From Sphingorhabdus sp. EL138 (GTDB lineage: Bacteria > Pseudomonadota > Alphaproteobacteria > Sphingomonadales > Sphingomonadaceae): a DNA stretch of 47,245 bases. The stretch is taken from contig NZ_CAMAYF010000014.1 of assembly GCF_945862485.1 (NCBI RefSeq), positions 1 through 47,245 of the forward strand, read 5' to 3'. The notes under the pieces are model-generated. The model was given only the letters and a program-made list of their open reading frames with translations, was not told where the DNA came from and ran no database searches. Shown piece after piece: positions 36,059-44,097 of this stretch. How positions within the stretch are numbered: position 1 is the first letter of the stretch; each line of letters starts with the position of its first letter. A program made the translations under genes and the position numbers.

Positions 36059-37245
36059 GTGCCAAAGACCTAGGTTTCGTTCCCGACCGCCTCGCGCGGA
36101 TACCCGCATTTATTCAGGCCAATTATCTCGACAATGGCAAATTGCCCTTTGCGTCGGTGCTCGTTGGGCGTGGCGACGATATCGCGTTGCAATGGAGCTC
36201 GGGCGTTGCCGAAGATGCTATCTTCCGTATCGCGTCAATGACCAAGCCGATCACTTCAGTCGCGTTCATGCAGTTGGTGGAACAGGGCAAGGTCGCGCTG
36301 ACCGATCCGGTCGCCAAATATATTCCTGAATTTGCGAAATTGGGTGTGTTTGTGGGCGGCGGCGGCAATGTGCCGTTTATGACGCGCGCACCATCCACCC
36401 AAATGCGGGTGGTTGACTTGTTGCGGCATACAGCCGGATTCACCTATAGCTTTCAGGAACAAGGCAATATCGATGCGGCCTATCGCAAGACCGATGTTGA
36501 AAGCTGGACCAAAAATACATCGCAAAGCGTGATTAATACACTCGCGCAAATCCCGCTGGAATTCGACCCGGGCACGCAGTGGAATTATTCAGTTGCCACT
36601 GACATAGTCGGCATATTGGTAGAACGGATTAGCGGACTATCCCTGCCCGAATATTTCCAGACACATATTTTTGCACCCATGGGCATGATCGATACATTTT
36701 TCCACGTGCCCGCCGACAAGGCAGCACGAATCCCCGAAGGCTTTGGCTTTGACCCCGAAGCGAAAATGAAACTGCTCGACAAGGCCGGAGCCGACAGCAT
36801 GTGGGCAAAGGGCTGGTCATTTAACTCCGGCGGTGGCGGCCTTGCGTCGAGCGTTGCGGACTATCATCGTTTCTGCCGGATGCTGCTGAACGGCGGCGCG
36901 CTTGATGGGGCACAAATCCTCAGCCCCAAGACGATAGAATTGATGACCGCCAACCATATTCCAGGCGGCCAAGACCTGACGCAAATGTCGAAATCTTTGT
37001 TCAGCGAGGCCGAAATGGCCGGCATTGGCTTTGGCCTTGGCTTTGCCACGACGATCGACAGCGCCGCGACACTTGCGCCTTGCTCCAACGGCGATTTTTA
37101 TTGGGGCGGCATGTATTCCACCGCCTTTTTCGTCGATCCAGTTGAGGACATCATCATGATTTTCATGACGCAATTGCTGCCGTCAACCACCTACCCCGTG
37201 CGCCGCGAGATCAAGACGATGATTTATTCCGCGCTGGCGGCGTAG
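36055..37245 (+). CDS. Serine hydrolase, class C beta-lactamase fold (EstB-like)
   Basis: 396-aa serine hydrolase. The nucleophile motif SMTK sits at residues 61-64 (FRIASMTKP), the Tyr of YxN-type WNYSVATDI at about 178, and the third motif is the WGG of [10 protein letters not shown], as in EstB esterases rather than the KTG of true AmpC. There is no signal peptide, so it is cytoplasmic. As last gene of the right arm it may hydrolyse an ester or lactone to release a hydroxy acid. Antibiotic hydrolysis is improbable. Confidence 0.9.
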   Translation: MSAKDLGFVPDRLARIPAFIQANYLDNGKLPFASVLVGRGDDIALQWSSGVAEDAIFRIASMTKPITSVAFMQLVEQGKVALTDPVAKYIPEFAKLGVFVGGGGNVPFMTRAPSTQMRVVDLLRHTAGFTYSFQEQGNIDAAYRKTDVESWTKNTSQSVINTLAQIPLEFDPGTQWNYSVATDIVGILVERISGLSLPEYFQTHIFAPMGMIDTFFHVPADKAARIPEGFGFDPEAKMKLLDKAGADSMWAKGWSFNSGGGGLASSVADYHRFCRMLLNGGALDGAQILSPKTIELMTANHIPGGQDLTQMSKSLFSEAEMAGIGFGLGFATTIDSAATLAPCSNGDFYWGGMYSTAFFVDPVEDIIMIFMTQLLPSTTYPVRREIKTMIYSALAA

Positions 37246-37269
37246 ACTAACGGTTCTGCACATAAACCA

Positions 37270-37360
37270 CGTCATGCTGAACTTGGTTCAGCATCCATCG
37301 TGCCACGCGAGCCGAAGGGTCTAGAGGTAAAATGGACCCTGAAACAAGTTCAGGGTGACG
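37270..37360. repeat. Paired-hairpin intergenic repeat, copy 2 (inverted relative to copy 1)
   Basis: ATGCTGAA/TTCAGCAT (37274-37294) is followed by CCCTGAA/TTCAGGG (37337-37355). The order of the two hairpin types is the reverse of that at 10478-10568, so this is the same element turned over. It lies between two convergent transcripts and may serve at both 3' ends. Confidence 0.8.
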
Positions 37361-37401
37361 CAGCCATGGGTTAGCAAAAAAGCTTTCGGCACACCCCCGC
37401 T

Positions 37402-38304
37402 CTAAACCGTCGCAATCTCCACCTGCTTGACGGGCTCCGGCTTTGCTCGTGCCGCAATCAGGCTTCCGGCTACGATCAATGCCGTGCCCAAAAGCACAGG
37501 CCATGTCACTGGTTCGGCAAAAAACAACCAGCCGAAAAATGCAGCCCAGACAAAGCCGGTATATTCGACCGGAATCAAAATCTGTGCTTCCGCGCGGGCA
37601 TAGGCCCAGCTCAGGAACAATAACGATATAATCGCCAAGGCAGCCGCGCCGCCAATCATCGGGGCATCGGTCAGGCCGATGGGCTGCAAAAACCATGGCG
37701 CGACAAGGCCAAGCGTTGCCGCCACAAACAGATTCTGGAAAAAGGCGATTTCAATGGGCCCAGCAACCTGCGCCTGCCGCCGTGCCAAAATCAGATTATA
37801 CGCAAACACCACGGCCGAAAATAACACCGCCGCAGCGCCCCAGAGATGCCCGCTGGTATAATGTCCGCTCAACCGGCCAGCCATGATGATGGCGACCCCA
37901 CCAAGCCCCGCCAGCGACGCCCAGATGGCCGGACGGCCGATCGTTTCCCCCAGCATAACGGCGGCGAGATATAGCGCGATAACAGGTGCGATGAAACTCA
38001 GCCCAATGGCCTCGGCCAGTGGCAATTGCGTCAACGACCAGAAAAAGCTGACCGCCATGATCGACACGATTATGCTGCGCCATATATGCATTTTAAGGAT
38101 ATTGACTGGCGGCCATTTCTGCCGCGTTCCGACAAACAATAGCGCCATGAATAATGTGCCCAAGCAATTGCGCCACATCACCGCGTTATAGGCCCCAAGC
38201 GATAAAGCGATGTCTTTCATCATCGCATCCATCAGGGAAAATGTAGCAATGCCTGCCGCCGCCATCATGAACGGGATGAACGGACGCGGATGCAGTTCAG
38301 CCAT
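37402..38304 (-). CDS. EamA/DMT family transporter
   Basis: 300-aa inner-membrane protein with ten helices in two EamA repeats (RNCLGTLFMALLF and AFFGWLFFAEPVTWPVLLGTALIVAGSLIAARAKPEP). It belongs to the drug/metabolite transporter superfamily; the RhaT-like group often exports amino acids or metabolites. The substrate is unknown. It follows the GNAT gene by 2 nt in a three-gene minus-strand unit with ispG. Confidence 0.9.
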   Translation of the reverse strand: MAELHPRPFIPFMMAAAGIATFSLMDAMMKDIALSLGAYNAVMWRNCLGTLFMALLFVGTRQKWPPVNILKMHIWRSIIVSIMAVSFFWSLTQLPLAEAIGLSFIAPVIALYLAAVMLGETIGRPAIWASLAGLGGVAIIMAGRLSGHYTSGHLWGAAAVLFSAVVFAYNLILARRQAQVAGPIEIAFFQNLFVAATLGLVAPWFLQPIGLTDAPMIGGAAALAIISLLFLSWAYARAEAQILIPVEYTGFVWAAFFGWLFFAEPVTWPVLLGTALIVAGSLIAARAKPEPVKQVEIATV

Positions 38305-38306
38305 GC

Positions 38307-38792
38307 TTACACGCTATGCGTGGCAAGGGTTTTGAGCGCCGCGTTGTCAACGCGATAGACGGTCCATTCGTCCATCGGTACAGCCCCCAGCGCCTTATAA
38401 AAATCAATCGCGGGTGTATTCCAGTCCAGCACTGACCATTCGAGCCGCGCACAATCACGCTCAACCGCAAGCGCCGCAAGCTTACCCAGCAACGCCTTGC
38501 CAAGCCCCGAGCCGCGTGCATCGGGCCGGACAAACAAATCCTCGAGATAGATGCCCGGCCGTCCTTCGAAGGTTGAGAAATTGTGGAAGAACAAGGCAAA
38601 CCCTTGCGCTTCGCCGTCAATCTCGCCAATCAAAACCTCGGCATAAGGCCGCGGCCCAAACAGCTTTTGCGCCATCACCGCTTCATCAAAACGCACGGCA
38701 TGGGCCAGCTTTTCATATTCCGCGAGGTCGCGGATGAACTGGCCAATGAGCGAGATGTCCGCTGGCGTTGCCGCCCGTATCGAGAGGCTCAA
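38307..38792 (-). CDS. GNAT family N-acetyltransferase
   Basis: 161-aa acetyltransferase. [25 protein letters not shown] is the acetyl-CoA binding motif A, and [21 protein letters not shown] is motif B. It resembles diamine/thialysine acetyltransferase-type GNATs ([20 protein letters not shown]), but the substrate cannot be assigned firmly. Its ATG overlaps the ispG stop by 4 nt. Confidence 0.9.
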   Translation of the reverse strand: MSLSIRAATPADISLIGQFIRDLAEYEKLAHAVRFDEAVMAQKLFGPRPYAEVLIGEIDGEAQGFALFFHNFSTFEGRPGIYLEDLFVRPDARGSGLGKALLGKLAALAVERDCARLEWSVLDWNTPAIDFYKALGAVPMDEWTVYRVDNAALKTLATHSV

Positions 38793-39928
38793 GCCGCTTT
38801 CCCGTGCAGCGTATCCATGCTGACGCTGGTGCCCGCGTCAATCTCTGCGGCTTTGGCTTCGACCAGACGCACGATGTGGCTTATCATGTCGTCATCCTCG
38901 ACATGATGGTCGGTGACGCCCGACAGATAGACCATATGCTTACCATTGCCGCCACCCGTGATTCCGATGTCGGTCTCGCGCGCTTCGCCGGGGCCATTGA
39001 CGACGCAGCCAAGGACCGAGAGCGACATGGGTGTCTTGATATGGCCAAGCGCATCCTCCAGCTTTTGCACCGTGCGGATGACGTCAAAGCCTTGGCGGGC
39101 GCAGCTTGGGCAGCTGACGACGCGGACGCCGCGTGTGCGCAAGCCCAGCGCTTTTAAAATTTCATAGCCGACGCGGACTTCTTCTTCAGGCTCGGCAGAC
39201 AGGCTGACGCGGATAGTGTCGCCAATCCCTGCCCACAACAAATTGCCCATGCCGATCGAGGATTTGACGGTTCCGCCAATCAACCCGCCCGCTTCGGTGA
39301 TGCCCAAATGCAAAGGGCAATCAACGGCGTCGGCCAAGCCCATATAGGCGGCAACAGCCAAGAAGACGTCAGACGCCTTCACCGCGACTTTAAATTCGTG
39401 GAAATCATGATCCTGCAACAGCTTGATATGGTCAAGCGCGCTTTCAATCAGCGCCTCTGGGCAGGGTTCGCCATATTTTTCGAGCAGGTCTTTTTCTAAG
39501 CTGCCGGCATTCACGCCGATCCGGATGGCACAGCCATTGGCTTTGGCGGCGTTGACAACTTCCTTCACACGTTCCGATGAACCGATATTGCCGGGGTTGA
39601 TCCGCAAGCACGCCGCGCCTGCATCCGCCGCCTCAAGTGCGCGTTTATAATGAAAATGAATATCGGCGACGATGGGTACATTGGCCGCGCGGACAATCTG
39701 TTTCAGCGCCGCTGTGCTCTCCACATCGGGGCAGGATACGCGGATGATATTGACACCCGCATCCTCACACCGGCGGATCTGGTCAATCGTAGCAGCAGCA
39801 TCGCTGGTCAGCGTATTGGTCATGGTTTGCACCGAGATCGGGGCATTGCCACCGACAGGGACTTTACCGACCATGATCTGGCGGGACTGACGGCGCGCAA
39901 TGTCGCGCCAAGGGCGAATAGAAGACAT
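38789..39928 (-). CDS. ispG: 4-hydroxy-3-methylbut-2-enyl diphosphate synthase (flavodoxin/ferredoxin)
   Basis: 379-aa [4Fe-4S] enzyme of the MEP isoprenoid pathway. The TIM-barrel part includes [15 protein letters not shown] and RVSCPDVES; cluster ligands lie in [12 protein letters not shown] and [11 protein letters not shown]. Length fits the bacterial two-domain type. The start at 39928 ([21 protein letters not shown]) follows the family. An in-frame ATG at 39970 with a weak CAGG site is the alternative. Confidence 0.95.
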   Translation of the reverse strand: MSSIRPWRDIARRQSRQIMVGKVPVGGNAPISVQTMTNTLTSDAAATIDQIRRCEDAGVNIIRVSCPDVESTAALKQIVRAANVPIVADIHFHYKRALEAADAGAACLRINPGNIGSSERVKEVVNAAKANGCAIRIGVNAGSLEKDLLEKYGEPCPEALIESALDHIKLLQDHDFHEFKVAVKASDVFLAVAAYMGLADAVDCPLHLGITEAGGLIGGTVKSSIGMGNLLWAGIGDTIRVSLSAEPEEEVRVGYEILKALGLRTRGVRVVSCPSCARQGFDVIRTVQKLEDALGHIKTPMSLSVLGCVVNGPGEARETDIGITGGGNGKHMVYLSGVTDHHVEDDDMISHIVRLVEAKAAEIDAGTSVSMDTLHGKAA

Positions 39929-40004
39929 GAAGGTGATATAGGCGGCTTGGGATTTTCCCGCAATCATCATCCTGCACTGTTTTTAGGACGACGCTATACC
40001 TTAA

Positions 40005-40928
40005 TCAGTCCAGACCGCCGAACCACGCCAGCGCTTGCGCTGCGGCGATACTCCCTACCTCGGCTAGCACAGCCTGATCGGCGTCGCGGGTCTGTTCATA
40101 TTTTCCGTCCGCTTCATAAAAGGCCGTCACAATGACCGGAGGCCGCGCGGATGGCCAGAAAATGGCAACATCATTAATCTTGTTGTTGAAATATGCGCTG
40201 TTGGCGGTTCCGGTTTTATCGCCACTTTTCCAAGAGGCGGGGATGCCGCCTCGAATCCGCTTCATGCCGGTAGCGGTATCGACCATCCATTGGATCAACA
40301 AATCACGCGACGCCGGTTTCAATAAACGGTCTCCGGTCAAAAGCGCTGCCATCGTCCGCGCAAATGCGCGCGGCGTGGTCGTATCGCGAACCTCACCGGG
40401 CGGGACATTGTTCAAATCCGGCTCGTACCGGTCAAGGCGCGTGACGTCATCGCCCCAACTACGGAAAATGGCGGTAATGGCGGCTGGTCCGCCCAGATGT
40501 TTAATCAAAAGATTGGCCGCCACATTATCGCTGGTCTTTTGCGTAGCTTCGGCCAAATCGATGATGCGCATCGCACCTTTTGCCAAATTCGGCCCTGTGA
40601 TGGGGGCATGCGCAACCATATCCGCTTGCGAATAAGGCAACGCCGCATCAAGTTTCAGCCTGCCTTGATCCGCCTGTTGCAGAACAGCTGCGGCGAGCGC
40701 GAGCTTGAAGGTGGAACACATGGCAAAGGCTTCATCATAATGATGCCCCGTCATACGCCCCGATGCCGTGTCGAGCACCAACGCCCCTAGCCGCCCAGCA
40801 ACGCGCGCCTCCAGTGCCGCCAACGCAGCATTGGCGGAAACGGACGGGATCACTTGCCGCGGCCCAGCGCAGCCTGCGATCGTCAACGCCGCAGCACCTG
40901 CCATGAGCCCGCGTCTATCAATATCCAT
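40005..40928 (-). CDS. bla: Class A beta-lactamase, probable Tat-exported lipoprotein
   Basis: 307-aa class A serine beta-lactamase with every catalytic motif: STFK (Ser72, Lys75), SDN (133-135), the omega-loop ExxLN (Glu169 to Asn173) and KTG (238-240). The N-terminus MDIDRRGLMAGAAALTIAGC has a twin-arginine followed by a lipobox ending in Cys20, so it may be Tat-exported and lipidated. GGGAGGCGGG precedes the ATG at 40928. It is a chromosomal-looking gene with no mobile element nearby. Spectrum cannot be read. Confidence 0.93.
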   Translation of the reverse strand: MDIDRRGLMAGAAALTIAGCAGPRQVIPSVSANAALAALEARVAGRLGALVLDTASGRMTGHHYDEAFAMCSTFKLALAAAVLQQADQGRLKLDAALPYSQADMVAHAPITGPNLAKGAMRIIDLAEATQKTSDNVAANLLIKHLGGPAAITAIFRSWGDDVTRLDRYEPDLNNVPPGEVRDTTTPRAFARTMAALLTGDRLLKPASRDLLIQWMVDTATGMKRIRGGIPASWKSGDKTGTANSAYFNNKINDVAIFWPSARPPVIVTAFYEADGKYEQTRDADQAVLAEVGSIAAAQALAWFGGLD

Positions 40929-41022
40929 CGCCCGCCTCCCAATGTTTTCGCTAGTGGCACCAAATCGCAATGCATGCGCCTACCGCTTTGATTTACGCAT
41001 GGATACAAACTAAGACGCACTT

Positions 41023-41859
41023 ATGAAACGCTTCCTTATTTCGATCGCCCTTTTGTTCGCACCATTGGCGCCTGCCCAGGCATATTGGGAATATGGCCAT
41101 GAAACAGTGGCGCACATTGCCCAAGCCAACATGTCGTCCAAAGCACGCGCGCATATGCAGCGCCTGTTGCGCGCGGCACCGATGCTTGGCACACCGAAAT
41201 GCCCAATGCGCAATATCGCGGACGCGAGCGTTTGGGCGGATTGTATCAAGGGCGACAGAGTTCGCTGGGGCTACACCAACAGCTGGCATTACCAAAATGT
41301 CGACATCTGCAAGCCGTTCGATTTGAAAAGCGCCTGTGCCGATGGCAATTGCGTTTCCGCGCAGATTGACCGCAACTTCGCCCTTTTATCAAACAAGGCG
41401 CTGCCTGCGCATGTCCGGTTGGAGGCGCTTGCCTTCCTGATCCATTTTGTCGGCGACATACATCAGCCATTACATGCTGGTGACCGCGCCGATCGCGGCG
41501 GAAATGACCTAAAAACCACTTATGGGGTGATGCCAGGATATAATCTCCATTCGGTGTGGGACGGGCTTTTGGCGGACCGTGCACTGTCCGGAGCGCCTGC
41601 TATTGTCCGCCCATTTTCGCCCGCGGAGAAAGCCGCAATCGCACAAGGCAATGTGCGCAGCTGGAGTGAGGAGAATTGGGCCGTATCAAAGAACCTTGCC
41701 TATCCGCGCGCTATGGATAGCGACGCCTGTGGCGCGAAACCAACCACAGCCGTCGTCATTGACGAAGCCGACGTTGCGGCGTCGCGTGGGGCGTTGCGGC
41801 AACAGGTCGAACGCGGTGGTATTCGTTTGGCCCGGTTGTTGGAGCAAGCTTTGAGCTAA
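41023..41859 (+). CDS. Secreted S1/P1 nuclease
   Basis: 278-aa zinc-dependent nuclease for single-stranded nucleic acids. A signal peptide (about 1-20, ending PAQA) exposes a Trp near the mature N-terminus (YWEYGHE), a zinc ligand in the family. Further ligands lie in SWHYQNVDICKP, in LIHFVGDIHQPLH and in GGNDLKTTY followed by HSVWDGLL. Cysteines suggest disulphides, fitting the periplasm or outside. It could scavenge phosphate or nucleosides. It is divergent from the beta-lactamase gene. Confidence 0.93.
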   Translation: MKRFLISIALLFAPLAPAQAYWEYGHETVAHIAQANMSSKARAHMQRLLRAAPMLGTPKCPMRNIADASVWADCIKGDRVRWGYTNSWHYQNVDICKPFDLKSACADGNCVSAQIDRNFALLSNKALPAHVRLEALAFLIHFVGDIHQPLHAGDRADRGGNDLKTTYGVMPGYNLHSVWDGLLADRALSGAPAIVRPFSPAEKAAIAQGNVRSWSEENWAVSKNLAYPRAMDSDACGAKPTTAVVIDEADVAASRGALRQQVERGGIRLARLLEQALS

Positions 41860-41862
41860 GCC

Positions 41863-42204
41863 TTAAACTTGGCCTCTGCGTCTCTTCTTGGCCTCTTGCG
41901 CGCGCTTTAGTTTTAAAAGACTGTCCATATCGACAATCTCGCTTCGCGCTTTCATATACCGGATCATGGCAAAAACCCAAATGGCGGTCACAAGCAAAAA
42001 TGGCAAAGTAAGAAATAGTAGTATTTTGCTATCTCCCCAACCCGCACTGTCAGCGGCAACAGTCACCCAAACAAAAATGCCCGTTGCACCAAAGAATGCA
42101 ACCATCCAGACAGCAAATGCCCGCCAGCCAGCGGCGTTGCGTGGGGATATTTTAAAGCCAGATCCCGTCTTGTAATAGACAAAGGGCTTATCTTCATCGC
42201 GCAT
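41863..42204 (-). CDS. Small two-helix membrane protein of unknown function
   Basis: 113 aa with two membrane helices (about residues 28-50 and 60-82) and a highly basic C-terminal tail (LKLKRAQEAKKRRRGQV). I do not recognise the family. It starts 1 nt after the stop of the RHH gene, so it is the third gene of the SPFH operon. It is tail-to-tail with the nuclease gene (3-nt gap). Confidence 0.8.
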   Translation of the reverse strand: MRDEDKPFVYYKTGSGFKISPRNAAGWRAFAVWMVAFFGATGIFVWVTVAADSAGWGDSKILLFLTLPFLLVTAIWVFAMIRYMKARSEIVDMDSLLKLKRAQEAKKRRRGQV

Positions 42205-42205
42205 T

Positions 42206-42406
42206 TCAACTCTCCTTCGGTGGTCGCCCGCGTTTTGGCGTTTCGCTGACCCCGACCTTCACGCCGCGCTTGGCCAATGCCTCCCGCAACAGCACCTCAA
42301 TTTCGGCATTAGCGCTCCGGAAATCGGCAGCCGCGCACCGTTCGATGCAGGCAAATAATGCCGGATCGAGACGGAGCGGAAAAGCCTTTTTCGATGGAGC
42401 GGTCAC
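42206..42406 (-). CDS. Arc-type ribbon-helix-helix DNA-binding protein
   Basis: 66-aa protein: a beta strand KAFPLRLDP, helix A (ALFACIERCAAADF) and helix B (SANAEIEVLLREALAKRG), the RHH fold of Arc and of some antitoxins, with a basic tail PKRGRPPKES. No toxin gene with known features lies beside it. It sits between the SPFH gene (9 nt) and the small membrane protein gene (1 nt). It may bind the 18-bp palindrome at the operon promoter. Confidence 0.85.
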   Translation of the reverse strand: MTAPSKKAFPLRLDPALFACIERCAAADFRSANAEIEVLLREALAKRGVKVGVSETPKRGRPPKES

Positions 42407-42415
42407 GCCGGCGAC

Positions 42416-43315
42416 CTAGCTGTACAATGTACCGGCGTTGACCACTGGCTGCGTATCGCGTTCACCGCACAGGACCACCATGAGGTTGGAGACCATCGCC
42501 GCGCGGCGTTCGTCGTCCAGTTCAACCACATTTTTCGCCGACAGCATTTCGAGCGCCATTTCGACCATGCCAACGGCGCCCTCGACTAAGGTCTTGCGCG
42601 CCGCGACCACTGCCTCTGCCTGTTGGCGGCGGAGCATGGCACCCGCTATTTCCTGCGCATATGCCAAATGGGTGAAGCCGCATTCGTCGACGGTAATGCC
42701 CGCAACGCGCAAGCGCTCCATCAACTCCAGACGCAATTCGCCACCGACTTGATCGTGATTGCCGCGCAGCGTCACTTCCTGATGCGTAAAGTCATCATAA
42801 GGGTAGCGTGCGCCGATGGTGCGAACCGCTGCCTCGATTTGCGCAAGCACGAATGCCTTATAATCATCGACATCAAACAAAGCCTGCGCCGTATCCGTCA
42901 CACGCCAGACCACTTGCGCGGCCATCTCAATTGGGTTGCCGCGCAGATCGTTGACCTTAATTTTTTCGGAGATCAAATTGTTTGCGCGCAGCGACACCTT
43001 GGCTTTGCCCATCCATGGCCATGCCCAGCGCAGCCCTTCATTCCGGTCTGTGCCTTTATAGGCCCCGAACAAGGTCAACGCGACGCCTTGGTTTGGCTGC
43101 AGCATATAAAAGCCTGCGGAAACAAATGTGAAAATGGCGATACTCAGGCCCATACCGAGGAAATCAGCATTTGGACCACCGGGTATGACCGAGGTCATCG
43201 CCCAACCGAACCACAACATGCTGCCCAAAATCACAAGTAACATCAAATAGCCGTTGAAACTGCGCGCTGCAATTTCTCGGCTCGCATTGAGTAGGTTATT
43301 CGAATCGTCTGTCAT
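42416..43315 (-). CDS. SPFH/stomatin-like membrane protein
   Basis: 299-aa protein with two N-terminal membrane helices (about 18-40 and 47-68) and an SPFH/band 7 domain ([69 protein letters not shown]). SPFH proteins assemble into membrane microdomain rings. The start at 43315 is fixed by GGAGGT 5-6 nt upstream. An earlier in-frame ATG lies in the operator. It heads a compact three-gene operon. Confidence 0.92.
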   Translation of the reverse strand: MTDDSNNLLNASREIAARSFNGYLMLLVILGSMLWFGWAMTSVIPGGPNADFLGMGLSIAIFTFVSAGFYMLQPNQGVALTLFGAYKGTDRNEGLRWAWPWMGKAKVSLRANNLISEKIKVNDLRGNPIEMAAQVVWRVTDTAQALFDVDDYKAFVLAQIEAAVRTIGARYPYDDFTHQEVTLRGNHDQVGGELRLELMERLRVAGITVDECGFTHLAYAQEIAGAMLRRQQAEAVVAARKTLVEGAVGMVEMALEMLSAKNVVELDDERRAAMVSNLMVVLCGERDTQPVVNAGTLYS

Positions 43316-43328
43316 TAAGACCTCCATA

Positions 43329-43346
43329 AAATATGATATCATATTT
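43329..43346 (-). promoter_or_regulatory. 18-bp perfect palindrome at the SPFH operon promoter
   Basis: AAATATGATATCATATTT is a perfect 18-bp inverted repeat between the ribosome site and a TTGACT -35-like hexamer. TTGACTTGCGTCAA, also an inverted repeat, overlaps the -35. The position suggests an operator, possibly for the RHH protein encoded in the same operon. Confidence 0.65.
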
Positions 43347-43370
43347 ATATCTTATTTGACGCAAGTCAAC

Positions 43371-43412
43371 AAAAAGAGCGGCGCAGATTATTGCCTGCGC
43401 CGCTCCCTTTTT
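43371..43412. terminator. Bidirectional terminator left of the truncated winged-helix gene
   Basis: A perfect 11-bp stem GAGCGGCGCAG/CTGCGCCGCTC with an 8-nt loop is flanked by TTTTT on both strands. It isolates the SPFH operon promoter from the tRNA side. It directly abuts the remaining part of the winged-helix gene. Confidence 0.8.
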
Positions 43413-43414
43413 GA

Positions 43415-43705
43415 TGCAATTACAGTGTCTTATTCGCCGATCCGGCATGGGATATCCTGCTTGATCTCAAGGCGGCGGCGCAAGAGGGGCAGCGCGTATC
43501 GGTATCCAGCCTCTGTATCGCCGCTGCGGTGCCGCCGACGACGGCTTTGCGATGGATTTCTGCCATGACCGAAAGCGGCATGCTCTTGCGTCGGCAGGAC
43601 CCAGCCGACGCACGGCGCGTGTTTATTGAGCTTTCCTCCGAAACTTCCGCAAAAATGGATGATTATTTTGCAGCGATCAGCACCCGTTTTGCGCCAATCA
43701 TCTAA
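43415..43705 (+). pseudogene. 5'-truncated MarR-like winged-helix regulator remnant
   Basis: An open frame from the stop at 43412 to TAA 43703-43705 encodes VLFADPAWDILLDLKAAAQ, then VSVSSLCIAAAVPPTTALRW (recognition helix region) and MLLRRQDPADARRVFIELS (wing). It is a recognisable sphingomonad winged-helix group, but no ATG, GTG or TTG occurs before the helix-turn-helix, and the N-terminal 30-60 residues are missing. A terminator sits where the start should be. A rare start codon cannot be excluded. Confidence 0.7.
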
Positions 43706-43707
43706 AT

Positions 43708-43742
43708 GGCCTTGCCAAATGTGATTCGGTTTGGCAAAGGCC
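43708..43742 (+). terminator. Hairpin after the winged-helix remnant
   Basis: GGCCTTGCCAAA pairs with TTTGGCAaAGGCC through one bulge, around a 10-nt loop. There is no T-run. It lies 3 nt after the remnant stop and just before tRNA-Val, so it may be an end structure or a tRNA leader element. Confidence 0.45.
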
Positions 43743-43754
43743 CGTCTCCCGAGA

Positions 43755-43830
43755 GGGCGCTTAGCTCAGTTGGTAGAGCATCTCGTTTACACCGAGAGGG
43801 TCAGCGGTTCGAGCCCGTTAGCGCCCACCA
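43755..43830 (+). tRNA. tRNA-Val (anticodon TAC)
   Basis: 76 nt including an encoded CCA. The acceptor stem GGGCGCT/AGCGCCC is perfect, followed by a D arm AGCTCAGTTGGTAGAGC, an anticodon stem TCTCG/CGAGA with loop TTTACAC (anticodon TAC), a 5-nt variable region, and a T arm with GGTTCGAGCCC. No integrase or attachment-site duplication is seen next to its 3' end. Confidence 0.97.
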
Positions 43831-44047
43831 TATTTTCAATGGCGTAACTGCCATTATCTGCGCAATTCGCAGCGAAATTTCATTTTTAGCAATAATCATG
43901 CAAGGCGCCCGCCATCTTTTGATACGGCTATGATTTGACGTCACGGCTTTGGTCGCTCGGCGTCACGCCGATTCGCGTTCCCATATCTTAGCCAGCGCAG
44001 CGTTCCGGTTCAGCTTTGCGTTGCCTTAGGTCGGACACCTTGCAGCT

Positions 44048-44081
44048 CAAAACGCCGCCCGGCGCATCGTGCGGCGCCGGG
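44048..44081 (-). terminator. Likely terminator of the fadJ-like gene
   Basis: CCCGGCGC and GCGCCGGG form a perfect 8-bp stem with an 8-nt loop, followed on the minus strand by GGCGTTTTGAG. It is 17-50 nt past the stop of the gene at 44098. Confidence 0.5.
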
Positions 44082-44097
44082 TGTGTTACCGCAAATA

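Noticed and set aside
33376-37245. Antibiotic resistance genes (aminoglycoside kinase, AmpC)
   Set aside because: The kinase matches ACAD10/11-type domains and the hydrolase matches EstB-type esterases; both lie in a coupled catabolic operon.
37247-37696. 149-codon minus-strand frame containing HPELVSGS and MLNQVQHDV
   Set aside because: These words are the translation of the paired-hairpin repeat, and the rest overlaps the EamA gene in another frame.
42206-42406. Antitoxin of a toxin-antitoxin pair
   Set aside because: The fold fits, but neither neighbour resembles a toxin; one is an SPFH protein and the other a two-helix membrane protein.
43755-43830. Genomic island attachment site at tRNA-Val
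   Set aside because: No integrase gene and no repeat of the tRNA 3' end was seen within the window.
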